A stretch of 13,813 bases of DNA from RGIG3102 sp964525015 (GTDB lineage Bacteria > Bacillota > Clostridia > Oscillospirales > Ruminococcaceae): contig CAZGFY010000037.1 of NCBI GenBank assembly GCA_964525015.1, positions 1 through 13,813 of the forward strand, in the 5' to 3' direction. Positions 1-7,641 of this stretch are shown here, piece by piece (position 1 is the first letter of the stretch; each line of letters starts with the position of its first letter). Below the pieces are notes generated by a model that had not been told where the DNA came from, made no database searches, and saw only the letters and a list, made by a program, of their open reading frames with translations. The position numbers and the translations under genes were made by a program.

Positions 1-1926
1 TACCTAAAAAGACAATACAAAACAGTTGGAGTATTCTTTGCTGTTATGTTTGTTATTTTACTAGGTCTTAGCATGGCAGGGTTTATGGATATTATGCTAC
101 CATTCGCATTTGTAACTGGTGGTGTGTTCTCAGCCCTTGCTGGATTTTTTGGGATGAAGATTGCAACATCTTCAAACGCTAGAACAGCTTGGGCAGCTAA
201 AGAAAGCCTTAATGAAGGTTTAAAAGTTGCTTTTTCAGCGGGTTCAGTAATGGGATTTGTTGTGGTTGGATTAGGTTTATTAGACCTAACGGTTTGGTAT
301 TACATTTTAATGTATGTACACGGACCAGATAATATTCAAATGGTTGCATCTTCACTATTAACATTTGGTATGGGTGCATCTTCAATGGCATTGTTTGCTC
401 GTGTTGGCGGTGGTATATTCACAAAAGCTGCCGACGTTGGTGCAGATTTAGTAGGTAAAGTTGAAGCTGGTATTCCAGAAGATGATGCTAGAAACCCAGC
501 TGTTATTGCTGATAATGTTGGCGATAACGTTGGCGACGTTGCTGGTATGGGTGCAGACTTATACGAATCATACTTTGGTGCTAGAGTTTCAGCAGTTGCA
601 CTTGCTGTTTCAGCTGGCTACGGATTAGCTGGTATGCAATTACCAATGCTACTTGCAGCACTTGGTGTATTTGCATCAATCATTGGTTCATTCTTTGTTA
701 AAACTGGTGATTCACTAGAACAAAAAGAACTATTAAAAGCTTTAAGAAAAGGTACATATGTTTCAACAGCTATCGTTTTCGTTGGGGCTTGGTTTTTAAC
801 AGATTATATTCTCCCAGAAGCAGCAGTTGGCGTTTTTATCGCTATTGTTTCAGGGCTTATAGCTGGTAATTTAATCGGACACTTTACAGAATACTACACT
901 TCAGATACATATAAACCAACTCAAAATTTAGCAAAAACAGGTGTTACTGGTTCTGCTACTGTAATTATTGGTGGTTTATCACTAGGTATGCTTTCAACAT
1001 TCCTTCCTGCGATAATTGTTTCAGTTTCAGTTATGGTTTCATTCGTAGCTGCTGGTGGTATGGAAGTTTTCGCGCAAGGTTTATACGGTGTTGGTATATC
1101 AGCTGTTGGTATGCTTTCAACACTTGGCATAACTCTTGCAACAGACGCTTACGGCCCAGTTGCTGATAATGCTGGCGGTATTGCTGAAATGGCTGGACTT
1201 GGAGAAGAAGTTCGTGAAAGAACAGACGCTCTTGATTCACTAGGTAATACAACAGCTGCTACGGGTAAAGGCTTTGCTATTGGTTCAGCTGCTTTAACAG
1301 CGCTTGCATTAGTTGTGGCATTTGTTCAAGAAGTTCAAGTTATCGATCCAACTGTGGATGTTACTTTATCATTAACAAACCCAACAGTTCTTATCGGTTT
1401 ATTAATAGGTTGTATGCTACCTTTCTTATTCTCAGCATTCACAATGGAAGCAGTTGGTAAATCAGCTCAATCAATAGTTGTTGAAGTTAGAAGACAATTT
1501 AAAGAAATCCCAGGTATTATGGAAGGTACTGGTAAACCAGACTATGCTTCTTGTGTAGACTTATGTACAAGAGCTGCTTTAAAAGAAATGATTGTTCCAT
1601 CAGTTATTGCTGTTGCAGCACCATTAATCGTTGGTTTATTCCTTGGCGTAAACGGGGTTGCAGGTATGCTAGCTGGTGCAACTATGACAGGATTTACTTT
1701 AGCTGTTATGATGTCAAATGCTGGTGGGGCTTGGGATAATGCTAAAAAACATATCGAAGCTACTGGTGGTAAAGGCTCTCCTGAACATAAAGCAGCAGTT
1801 GTTGGTGATACAGTAGGCGATCCATTTAAAGACACATCTGGCCCTGCTATTAACATATTAATTAAACTGCTTTCAACAGTTGCAATCGTATTTGTTTCCG
1901 TTATTATCCAGTTTTCAATATTTTAA
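1..1926 (+). CDS. hppA: K+-dependent membrane-bound pyrophosphatase, 5' end outside window
   Basis: Integral membrane pyrophosphatase that couples PPi hydrolysis to Na+ and/or H+ export. The reading frame is open from base 1, and residues before the first internal Met (base 46), such as YLKRQYKTV, match the family. The gene therefore starts left of the window and about 641 residues are visible; I estimate a few dozen N-terminal residues are missing. The substrate site is intact: the DVGADLVGKVEAG block, then the Asp-rich NVGDNVGDVAGMGADLYES block ending at about residue 190, and near the C-terminus GGAWDNAKK and VGDTVGDPFKDTSGP. In the GNTTAATGK motif (residues 415-423), Ala419 and Gly422 occupy the positions that are Lys and Thr in K+-independent enzymes, so K+ dependence is expected. 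The Glu of DLYES (residue 189) is placed as in Na+-pumping members. Na+ rather than H+ transport is inference. Codon choice looks like that of a highly expressed gene. Confidence 0.96.
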   Translation, partial: YLKRQYKTVGVFFAVMFVILLGLSMAGFMDIMLPFAFVTGGVFSALAGFFGMKIATSSNARTAWAAKESLNEGLKVAFSAGSVMGFVVVGLGLLDLTVWYYILMYVHGPDNIQMVASSLLTFGMGASSMALFARVGGGIFTKAADVGADLVGKVEAGIPEDDARNPAVIADNVGDNVGDVAGMGADLYESYFGARVSAVALAVSAGYGLAGMQLPMLLAALGVFASIIGSFFVKTGDSLEQKELLKALRKGTYVSTAIVFVGAWFLTDYILPEAAVGVFIAIVSGLIAGNLIGHFTEYYTSDTYKPTQNLAKTGVTGSATVIIGGLSLGMLSTFLPAIIVSVSVMVSFVAAGGMEVFAQGLYGVGISAVGMLSTLGITLATDAYGPVADNAGGIAEMAGLGEEVRERTDALDSLGNTTAATGKGFAIGSAALTALALVVAFVQEVQVIDPTVDVTLSLTNPTVLIGLLIGCMLPFLFSAFTMEAVGKSAQSIVVEVRRQFKEIPGIMEGTGKPDYASCVDLCTRAALKEMIVPSVIAVAAPLIVGLFLGVNGVAGMLAGATMTGFTLAVMMSNAGGAWDNAKKHIEATGGKGSPEHKAAVVGDTVGDPFKDTSGPAINILIKLLSTVAIVFVSVIIQFSIF

Positions 1927-1935
1927 TTAAAAAAC

Positions 1936-1974
1936 AAACGACGATTTTCCTTAATTCGGAAAATCGTCGTTTTT
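1936..1974. terminator. Bidirectional rho-independent terminator between convergent genes
   Basis: A perfect 15-bp stem (1936-1950 with 1958-1972) has a 7-base loop. It is followed by a T-rich tract on the plus strand (1971-1988). On the minus strand it is followed by TTTGTTTTTTAATTAA, reading back towards 1924. It lies between the stop of hppA (1926) and the stop of the minus-strand Fe-S gene (1981), so it can end transcripts from both sides. Confidence 0.93.
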
Positions 1975-1980
1975 ATTCGT

Positions 1981-3033
1981 TTATTTTTTATATGCAATAT
2001 CAATCCAATCAGGGAAATCTTTCCTCATAACTCGTTTTGAGTGTGGAAATTTTACATTGCAATAATCTCTTAATTTTTCTCTATTTTCTTTAGTAGATAA
2101 ATCAGCTGTTAATTCGCTTGGTAGATTATGCGAAAAAGGGCAAATAGAGATACAAATTCCACAATCAGAGCCAAAATGCTGCCACATTGAAATACACATC
2201 TCATCTCTAAATTCATCAAAAGTTTCTCCGATTGCTCTAGGTGGGCAGGTGTTTTTACAGCGAGCACAGATTTTGCAGAATTCTTTTATATATAAATTCT
2301 CGTTTTCATCTTCAATTAAAGGGATGTTAGTACTAACAATTCCAAGACGCATACGAGGCCCATATTCTTTTGAAATAATTAGCCCATTTAGGCCTATTTC
2401 TCCAAAATTAGTTCTATCAAAAATATTAACTAAAGGAAATATATAGTTTCCATCCATATTATTTCTAGCTTCATACCCAAGATTTCTAATATAATATGAT
2501 AATACCATGCCAATAATAGCAGTATCGACATATCCTTTAGTAGTAGCTATAGATTGAGGAACATTTGGTGCAGTATCTATTAAATCTTCACTCATTTCCA
2601 CGCTAAAGCAAATACCATATTTATAAATAGGTTCAACTTCTTTTGAGTACTCATTAGCAGGGCGGGCTTTATGAGAATAATAATCCTCTTCTTTTAGCTT
2701 TATTATGGAAACGTGTTTTGCTCCATAATAAGTTGCAATTCCTTTTAAAATATTGGTAAACTCATCTTTGGTTCCATTAGTTTTATTTAAATTAACTTCA
2801 CCTTGAGAAAAAGGTTTAATATCGGCTAAAAAATCAAATACTGAAACTGGTATTGGAGAAATCAAAGGGTTAAACATTGCAGAGTTTTCATCACCCATAA
2901 AAGATTTTTCTCTCATTTTCTCATCAAAAGAAAGTTTGTCGGGGTTTCTTTTATAGTAATCATCATACATAGGTGTGCCTTTTTTATAGCTATGCCTTGC
3001 AAATAGTATATCACGCTCATCTTTACGTTTCAT
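1981..3033 (-). CDS. Reductive dehalogenase/QueG-like 4Fe-4S double-cluster protein
   Basis: A 350-residue cytoplasmic iron-sulfur protein with no Tat signal and no membrane segment. The C-terminal part carries two 4Fe-4S sites. The first is CX2CX2CX3CP with Cys253, 256, 259 and 263. The second is Cys280 followed ten residues later by CX2CX3CP (Cys291, 294, 298). Before them come YVDTA and the block GLIISKEYGPRMRLG, which resemble the cofactor-binding region of the cobalamin enzymes RdhA and epoxyqueuosine reductase QueG. Relatives of this kind in anaerobic Bacillota are usually annotated as 4Fe-4S proteins or reductive dehalogenase-like. Their substrate is mostly unknown, and bound cobalamin is inferred, not seen. 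The ATG at 3033 is preceded by AAAGGA ten bases upstream. The gene is monocistronic, with its own promoter and the shared terminator at 1936-1974. It lacks the twin-arginine leader and membrane-anchor partner gene of respiratory dehalogenases, so a biosynthetic or detoxifying role is more likely than respiration. Confidence 0.8.
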   Translation of the reverse strand: MKRKDERDILFARHSYKKGTPMYDDYYKRNPDKLSFDEKMREKSFMGDENSAMFNPLISPIPVSVFDFLADIKPFSQGEVNLNKTNGTKDEFTNILKGIATYYGAKHVSIIKLKEEDYYSHKARPANEYSKEVEPIYKYGICFSVEMSEDLIDTAPNVPQSIATTKGYVDTAIIGMVLSYYIRNLGYEARNNMDGNYIFPLVNIFDRTNFGEIGLNGLIISKEYGPRMRLGIVSTNIPLIEDENENLYIKEFCKICARCKNTCPPRAIGETFDEFRDEMCISMWQHFGSDCGICISICPFSHNLPSELTADLSTKENREKLRDYCNVKFPHSKRVMRKDFPDWIDIAYKK

Positions 3034-3080
3034 AATTAGGTTGTCCTTTATTTATCAGTAATCTTTATGTTTTAAAATTA

Positions 3081-3109
3081 ATTTTACTATATAATAAAAA
3101 CAAAGTCAA
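3081..3109 (-). promoter_or_regulatory. Sigma-A promoter of the Fe-S protein gene
   Basis: On the minus strand, TTGACT (3109-3104), a 17-base spacer and TAAAAT (3086-3081) form a near-consensus sigma-A promoter. The predicted transcript start is near 3074. This leaves a leader of about 40 bases carrying the AAAGGA ribosome binding site. Confidence 0.8.
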
Positions 3110-3203
3110 TTTTTAAAAAAATGTGTAGATAATATAAAACATTAATAGAATGTAAATTGCTTGTAAAAAAAACAGTTTATTTATTACAAAATGGTGTATA
3201 GTA

Positions 3204-3232
3204 TTGAAATAAAGCGACAAACAATATATAAT
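3204..3232 (+). promoter_or_regulatory. Sigma-A promoter of the transport operon
   Basis: TTGAAA (3204-3209), a spacer of exactly 17 bases and a perfect TATAAT (3227-3232) lie about 77 bases before the GTG start of the phosphoesterase gene. The predicted start of transcription is near 3239. No other strong promoter is seen before the operon's terminator, so this one probably drives all six genes. Confidence 0.82.
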
Positions 3233-3240
3233 AATAGCAA

Positions 3241-3266
3241 ATAAGCTTACTAATTACATAGCTTAT
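3241..3266 (+). promoter_or_regulatory. Inverted repeat at the transport operon's transcription start
   Basis: ATAAGCT (3241-3247) and its exact complement AGCTTAT (3260-3266) are separated by 12 bases. The repeat begins within a few bases of the predicted +1. This is a usual place for a repressor operator in a sugar or nutrient operon, but it could equally be a weak hairpin in the leader RNA. No regulator gene lies next to it. Confidence 0.35.
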
Positions 3267-3308
3267 AAACAAAACTATCACAAATCGTAAATCACGAAGG
3301 AGAATGTT

Positions 3309-4823
3309 GTGAATAAAAAGTTGAAAATATATTATACCTCAGACACTCATGGATATATTTATCCTACAAATTATCAAAGTAGAGATGAGTTTCCTATGGG
3401 TGTTTTGTCTGCTATAAGCGAATTTGAAAAAGACAAAAACACATTGATAATAGATGGCGGAGATACAATACAAGGTTCACCATTTGTTAATTTTATGTGG
3501 AAGGAACTCGGTGAATGTGAAATTTCTAAAGCCTTTAACCAAGGTGGATACGACTACTACACATTAGGTAATCACGATTTTAATAATGGATATGATGCAT
3601 TAAATAAATACATCTCATCTATGAATGCGAAATGTGTTATAGCAAATTTAAAGGATAAAACTAATAGATTAAATATAGTCCCATATGAAATAAAAAAGAT
3701 GGAAAATGGGTTAAAAGTTGGTATAACAGGCATAGTAACTGATTATATAACAGTTTGGGAAAATCCTGATAATATAAAAGATTTAGAGTTTAAAGATGCA
3801 TTTGAGAGTGCAAAACTAGCTCTTTTAGAAATGAAAGATAAGTGCGATATATCAATTTGTATTTATCACGGCGGATATGAGGCAGATTTAAAAACTGGTG
3901 GGAAATATTCTTCTGGAAAAGAAAACATAGGGTATAAAATCTTGGAAAACTTAGATTTTGATTTACTATTAACAGCACATCAGCACAGTCCAACTAATTT
4001 AACAGATGTTCATAATACAAAAACAATTCAAACATCTGCAAATGTTAATCAATATGCTTTTATAGAAATAGAAGTTACTGCTGATAATAAAAAAACAATA
4101 ACAGGCGAGATTAAAAAAGTTACAGCTAATGCAGAAAAAACAGTTTATAACCAATTAAAAGGATTACAAGATAAGGTGCAGGATTATTTAGATATTAAAA
4201 TTGGTGCATTGAGCGAAGAAATTTTGCCATTAGAAAAGGAAGTGCTTGCTTTAAACGGCTCTAGAATGGCTGATTTAGTAAACCAAATTGTACTAGAGTA
4301 CAGTAAGGCGGATTTTGCTTGTGTAGGACTATCGAATACAATAATTGGATTTAAAAAAGAAGTTACTATAAGAGATGTTTTGGTGGCTTTTCCTTATTCT
4401 AATACTATCGTAGTGTTAGAAGTTACAAGAGAAATAATAAAAAAGGCACTTGAAAGATGTGCTGAATACTTTGATATTAAAGATAATAAAATAGTTATTT
4501 CAGATAGGTTTTTAATTCCTAAAGTTGAACACTACAATTATGATTTTTTTGCTGGTTTTAGCTATGAATTCGATATAACAAAACCTCTTGGAGAAAGAGT
4601 TGTTAGTATGAAAATTAACGGAGAAGAAATGCCAGAAGATAAGAAATACTCACTAGCAACATCTAGTTACAGGGCAACGGGAACAGGTGGATATCCTTTT
4701 TATAAAGATTGCAAGATTTTAAGAGAATATGGCGATGATTCTCAAGAAATAATATTAAACTACATTCAAACTAAAGATGTTATAGATATAAAAGTTAAAT
4801 CAAATTATAAAGTAATAAAATAA
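3309..4823 (+). CDS. 5'-nucleotidase/metallophosphoesterase (UshA/YfkN-type), cytoplasmic
   Basis: A two-domain calcineurin-like phosphoesterase of 504 residues. Metal ligands are in family order: SDTHG (Asp12, His14), GGDTIQG (Asp52), GNHD (Asn88, His89), IYHGG (His187) and AHQH (His224, His226). AHQH varies the usual GHxH. The C-terminal nucleotidase domain runs from about 310 to 480 and includes NGSRMADLVNQ, the AFPYSN segment and FFAGFSYEFD. Family members hydrolyse nucleoside 5'-monophosphates, UDP-sugars or 2',3'-cyclic nucleotides, and the exact substrate is not readable here. Most relatives are exported, but this protein begins MNKKLKIYYTSDTHG with no signal peptide, so it should act in the cytoplasm. 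The GTG start has GAAGGAG six bases upstream; the ATG at 3304 runs straight into a stop. It is the first gene of the operon, 30 bases before the ABC ATPase, which suggests it processes the imported compound. Confidence 0.9.
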   Translation: MNKKLKIYYTSDTHGYIYPTNYQSRDEFPMGVLSAISEFEKDKNTLIIDGGDTIQGSPFVNFMWKELGECEISKAFNQGGYDYYTLGNHDFNNGYDALNKYISSMNAKCVIANLKDKTNRLNIVPYEIKKMENGLKVGITGIVTDYITVWENPDNIKDLEFKDAFESAKLALLEMKDKCDISICIYHGGYEADLKTGGKYSSGKENIGYKILENLDFDLLLTAHQHSPTNLTDVHNTKTIQTSANVNQYAFIEIEVTADNKKTITGEIKKVTANAEKTVYNQLKGLQDKVQDYLDIKIGALSEEILPLEKEVLALNGSRMADLVNQIVLEYSKADFACVGLSNTIIGFKKEVTIRDVLVAFPYSNTIVVLEVTREIIKKALERCAEYFDIKDNKIVISDRFLIPKVEHYNYDFFAGFSYEFDITKPLGERVVSMKINGEEMPEDKKYSLATSSYRATGTGGYPFYKDCKILREYGDDSQEIILNYIQTKDVIDIKVKSNYKVIK

Positions 4824-4853
4824 AGGTTTTATTAAAGGAAGGAATGATCATTT

Positions 4854-5927
4854 ATGATTAGAGTAGAAAATTTACGCAAGGTTTATGATAATAAATACGA
4901 GGCGTTAAAAAGCATTAACCTTGAAGTGAAAAAAGGAGATTTGGTTTGCCTTTTAGGGCCTAGTGGATGTGGCAAAACAACGATATTAAATCTTGTTGCT
5001 GGCCTTTTAGATCCAACGGAAGGTGATATTTTATTTGAGGATGAATCTGTTATTAATAAGCATCCAAAAGATAGAAATATCGGTATTGTTTTTCAAAACT
5101 ATGCACTATACCCACATATGACAGTTTTAGAAAATATTATGTTTCCATTGACTGTTGGGGCTAATAAAATTAAAAAAAATGAGGCAGAAAAAGCGGCTAG
5201 AGAATATATGAAGATAACTAGTATTGAAGAGCTTGCAGATAAAAAACCAGGGGAAATGTCTGGTGGACAGCAGCAAAGGGTTGCGATTACTAGAGCTTTA
5301 GTTCAAAATCCGAAAGTTCTACTTTTAGATGAGCCATTAAGTAATTTAGATGCACGCCTGCGTTTAAAAATTAGAGAAGAAATAAGAAGATTAGTTAAAG
5401 AAATTGGAATAACAACTATATTTGTAACACACGACCAAGAAGAGGCTTTATCAATAAGTGATCAGATAATTTTAATGGATAAAGGTGTGGTTCAGCAATC
5501 AGATGTTCCTCAAAACTTATATTTTGAGCCAGCAAACTTATTCGTTGCAAAATTTATGGGAAATCCAGTTATCAATATTTTTGAGATGAAAAAAGAAGGG
5601 AATTTATTAAAAGGCGATGATTTTAATATTAATTTAGATAATCTTGTTAAAGAAAGAATAAAAGGTGATTTAATAGGAGATAAATTAATTGTTGGTGTTC
5701 GTCCTGAATATTTTGAGCTTTCAGATGAAAACCCTGATTTTACAGTTAAGATAGATTCAAAAGAGTTAATTGGTAAGGATTGTATTTTGAATTTTAAAGC
5801 AAACGGAGTTTTTGCAAAATCTGTTACGGATACAGTTAAAACAAATACTAATGGTGAAAAAGAAAGTTTTAAAATTAATCTTGCAGGAATTTATATCTTT
5901 AATGAAGATGGAACGAGGTTATACTAA
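4854..5927 (+). CDS. ABC importer ATPase, MalK/UgpC type
   Basis: The 357-residue nucleotide-binding subunit of a CUT1-type importer that energises uptake through the two permeases downstream. Visible motifs are Walker A GPSGCGKTT (35-43), Q-loop at Gln81, signature SGGQQQR (136-142), Walker B LLLDEP (156-161), D-loop NLDARL, and the H-loop His193. After residue 240 comes the C-terminal OB-fold/TOBE regulatory domain that distinguishes MalK/UgpC/MsmK ATPases, with VGVRPEYFEL. The ATG at 4854 follows AAGGAAGGA; an ATG ten bases earlier is out of frame and stops at once. The stop codon shares one base with the next gene's start (TAATG), which indicates translational coupling. Such ATPases can serve several sugar transporters in one cell, but this one sits inside its own complete transporter set. 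Confidence 0.95.
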   Translation: MIRVENLRKVYDNKYEALKSINLEVKKGDLVCLLGPSGCGKTTILNLVAGLLDPTEGDILFEDESVINKHPKDRNIGIVFQNYALYPHMTVLENIMFPLTVGANKIKKNEAEKAAREYMKITSIEELADKKPGEMSGGQQQRVAITRALVQNPKVLLLDEPLSNLDARLRLKIREEIRRLVKEIGITTIFVTHDQEEALSISDQIILMDKGVVQQSDVPQNLYFEPANLFVAKFMGNPVINIFEMKKEGNLLKGDDFNINLDNLVKERIKGDLIGDKLIVGVRPEYFELSDENPDFTVKIDSKELIGKDCILNFKANGVFAKSVTDTVKTNTNGEKESFKINLAGIYIFNEDGTRLY

Positions 5928-6811
5928 TGAAGAATTTGTTTAAATACAAAGCAGAAACTTCTCCAAAGGCATGGCTGTTTTTAGCTCCTGCACTTGTAGT
6001 TATAGCTGTATTTAATGTTTATCCATTATATAGAGCATTTTTGCTTTCTTTACAAAAAGGGACTATTAATAATCCTGAATTTGCAGGACTTGCAAATTTC
6101 ACTGTCGTTTTAAACGACCCGAAATTCCACGATGCTATTGTTAACACAACGATTTATTCATTTGTTGTGGTGCCAGTATCATTAATTATTTCAATGGTAA
6201 TTGCGATAACAATATTTGATTATATTAAAAGAAAACAATTGTTTGAAACAATATTTTTTATTCCATATTTAACTAGTATAATTGCGATTGGTGTTGTGTT
6301 TAGGTTTTTATTTAATGGTCATTACGGTCTTATTAATGCTATGCTAAGTTTATTTAATGTTCAGCCGATTGATTTTTTAGATAATCCACATATGAGTATG
6401 GTAACGCTTATAATATTTGGTATATGGTCAGGGCTTGCTTTTAATATTATTATTTTATTATCAGGTCTTAGAAATATAAACACAGACTATTATAAGGTTG
6501 CAGATATGTTTGGTGCTAGTAAAACAGAGCAATTTTTTAAAATTACTCTTCCTCAACTTCTTCCGATTACAACGTTTTTATTAATAGTGAATTTTATTAA
6601 TTCATTTAAAGTTTACGGACAAGTTTATGCATTATTTAAAGGACAGCCTGGTATAGCTGAAAGTGCGATTACAGCAGTGTTCTATGTGTTTAATAAGTTC
6701 TATGTTCAAAATAGATATGGTCAGGGTATGGCGGCAGCTGTTATATTATTCTTTTTAATATTAACATTTACGCTAATTCAAAATTATATTCTAAAAAGAA
6801 TTTCAAGATAA
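5927..6811 (+). CDS. ABC sugar-type permease, MalF/UgpA family
   Basis: A 294-residue inner-membrane permease with six predicted helices at roughly residues 15-37, 70-95, 104-125, 155-178, 207-226 and 262-285. The cytoplasmic EAA loop that docks on the ATPase is clear: KVADMFGASKTEQFFKITLP, with the invariant Gly at 196. Length, helix count and the N-terminal segment AWLFLAPALVV match the MalF/UgpA subfamily without the large periplasmic insertion of enteric MalF. Translation starts at an ATG overlapping the ATPase stop by one base and has only a weak ribosome binding site, so it probably depends on coupling. It pairs with the next gene to form the channel. The transported compound cannot be told from the permease. 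Confidence 0.94.
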   Translation: MKNLFKYKAETSPKAWLFLAPALVVIAVFNVYPLYRAFLLSLQKGTINNPEFAGLANFTVVLNDPKFHDAIVNTTIYSFVVVPVSLIISMVIAITIFDYIKRKQLFETIFFIPYLTSIIAIGVVFRFLFNGHYGLINAMLSLFNVQPIDFLDNPHMSMVTLIIFGIWSGLAFNIIILLSGLRNINTDYYKVADMFGASKTEQFFKITLPQLLPITTFLLIVNFINSFKVYGQVYALFKGQPGIAESAITAVFYVFNKFYVQNRYGQGMAAAVILFFLILTFTLIQNYILKRISR

Positions 6812-6822
6812 GGGGGGATAGT

Positions 6823-7641
6823 ATGCAAAAAATAGCAGTGTTTTTCATTAAAGTATTTGTTTTAATAATGGCAATTATAACAGTTTTCCCTTTTGTTTAT
6901 ATGATACTTGCAAGTTTGATGACTTTATCAGAGGCTACTAGTATCCCACCAACATTTATCCCAGAAACGCTTAATTTTAAAAACTATGCTCAAGCGCTAG
7001 AGCAAGCACCATTTTTCAGATATTTTATTAATACAATAATTGTTTCTTCTCTTTCAACTATCGGCACAATTGTAACTTCACTTCTTGCAGCATTTGCATT
7101 TGTTAAATTAAATTTCAAAGGCAAAAATTTATTATTACTATTTTTAATTTCATTAATGATGGTTCCATATGAAGTTATGGTTTTTACAAATTATCAAACA
7201 ATTATTCAATTAGATTTAATCGATACTTACACAGCTTTAATTATCCCGCATCTCGCGAGTATTTTCTATATATTTTATCTAAAAGAATATATAACAAGTA
7301 TTCCAATTTCATATTATAAAGCGGCAAAAGTTGATGGATGTAGCGATTTAGAATTTATTATTAGAATTCTATTTCCAATATCAAAGCCAGCATTATTCAC
7401 AGTTGGTCTATTAAGCTTTATAGGTGGCTGGAATTCATTCTTATGGCCAATACTTGTTACAAATAATACAGAAATGCGATTATTAAGTAACGGATTATCT
7501 GCATTTGCAACTGAGAGTGGAACAGAGGTTCATTTGCAAATGGCAGCCGCATCTATAACAATAGTGCCAATATTAATACTATATTTCGTATTTAGAAAAC
7601 AAATTATAAGAGGAGTTGTAAAAAGTGGTGTTAAAGGATAA
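6823..7641 (+). CDS. ABC sugar-type permease, MalG/UgpE family
   Basis: The second channel subunit, 272 residues with six predicted helices at about 4-30, 66-92, 100-122, 137-157, 183-205 and 240-262. The EAA loop reads KAAKVDGCSDLEFIIRILFP, with the conserved Gly at 172. The MalG/UgpE hallmarks are also present: INTIIVSS before helix 2, and WNSFLWPILV after the loop. The ATG at 6823 follows AGGGGGG, a strong ribosome binding site, 11 bases after the previous stop. Its last 17 bases overlap the start of the metallo-beta-lactamase gene, so the two are translated in a coupled way. Confidence 0.94.
   Translation: MQKIAVFFIKVFVLIMAIITVFPFVYMILASLMTLSEATSIPPTFIPETLNFKNYAQALEQAPFFRYFINTIIVSSLSTIGTIVTSLLAAFAFVKLNFKGKNLLLLFLISLMMVPYEVMVFTNYQTIIQLDLIDTYTALIIPHLASIFYIFYLKEYITSIPISYYKAAKVDGCSDLEFIIRILFPISKPALFTVGLLSFIGGWNSFLWPILVTNNTEMRLLSNGLSAFATESGTEVHLQMAAASITIVPILILYFVFRKQIIRGVVKSGVKG

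Noticed and set aside
1542..1856. Antisense open frame of 104 codons within hppA
   Set aside because: It is a shadow of the strongly conserved pyrophosphatase frame, with no ribosome binding site and a low-complexity product. The same holds for antisense frames at 209-391, 921-1130 and 1031-1252.
46..1926. ATG at 46 as the start of hppA
   Set aside because: The frame is open to base 1 and the residues before it are typical of the family, so the gene continues left of the window.
2249..2446. Plus-strand frame inside the Fe-S protein gene
   Set aside because: It runs opposite the cluster-binding region of the real gene and has no recognisable domain or start signal.
1981..3033. Respiratory reductive dehalogenase
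   Set aside because: There is no Tat leader, no membrane-anchor gene and no regulator of that kind. Only the fold and cluster motifs are shared.
3197..3202. TATAGT as the -10 of the transport operon
   Set aside because: No fitting -35 is present, and the TTGAAA-N17-TATAAT pair 30 bases downstream is far better.
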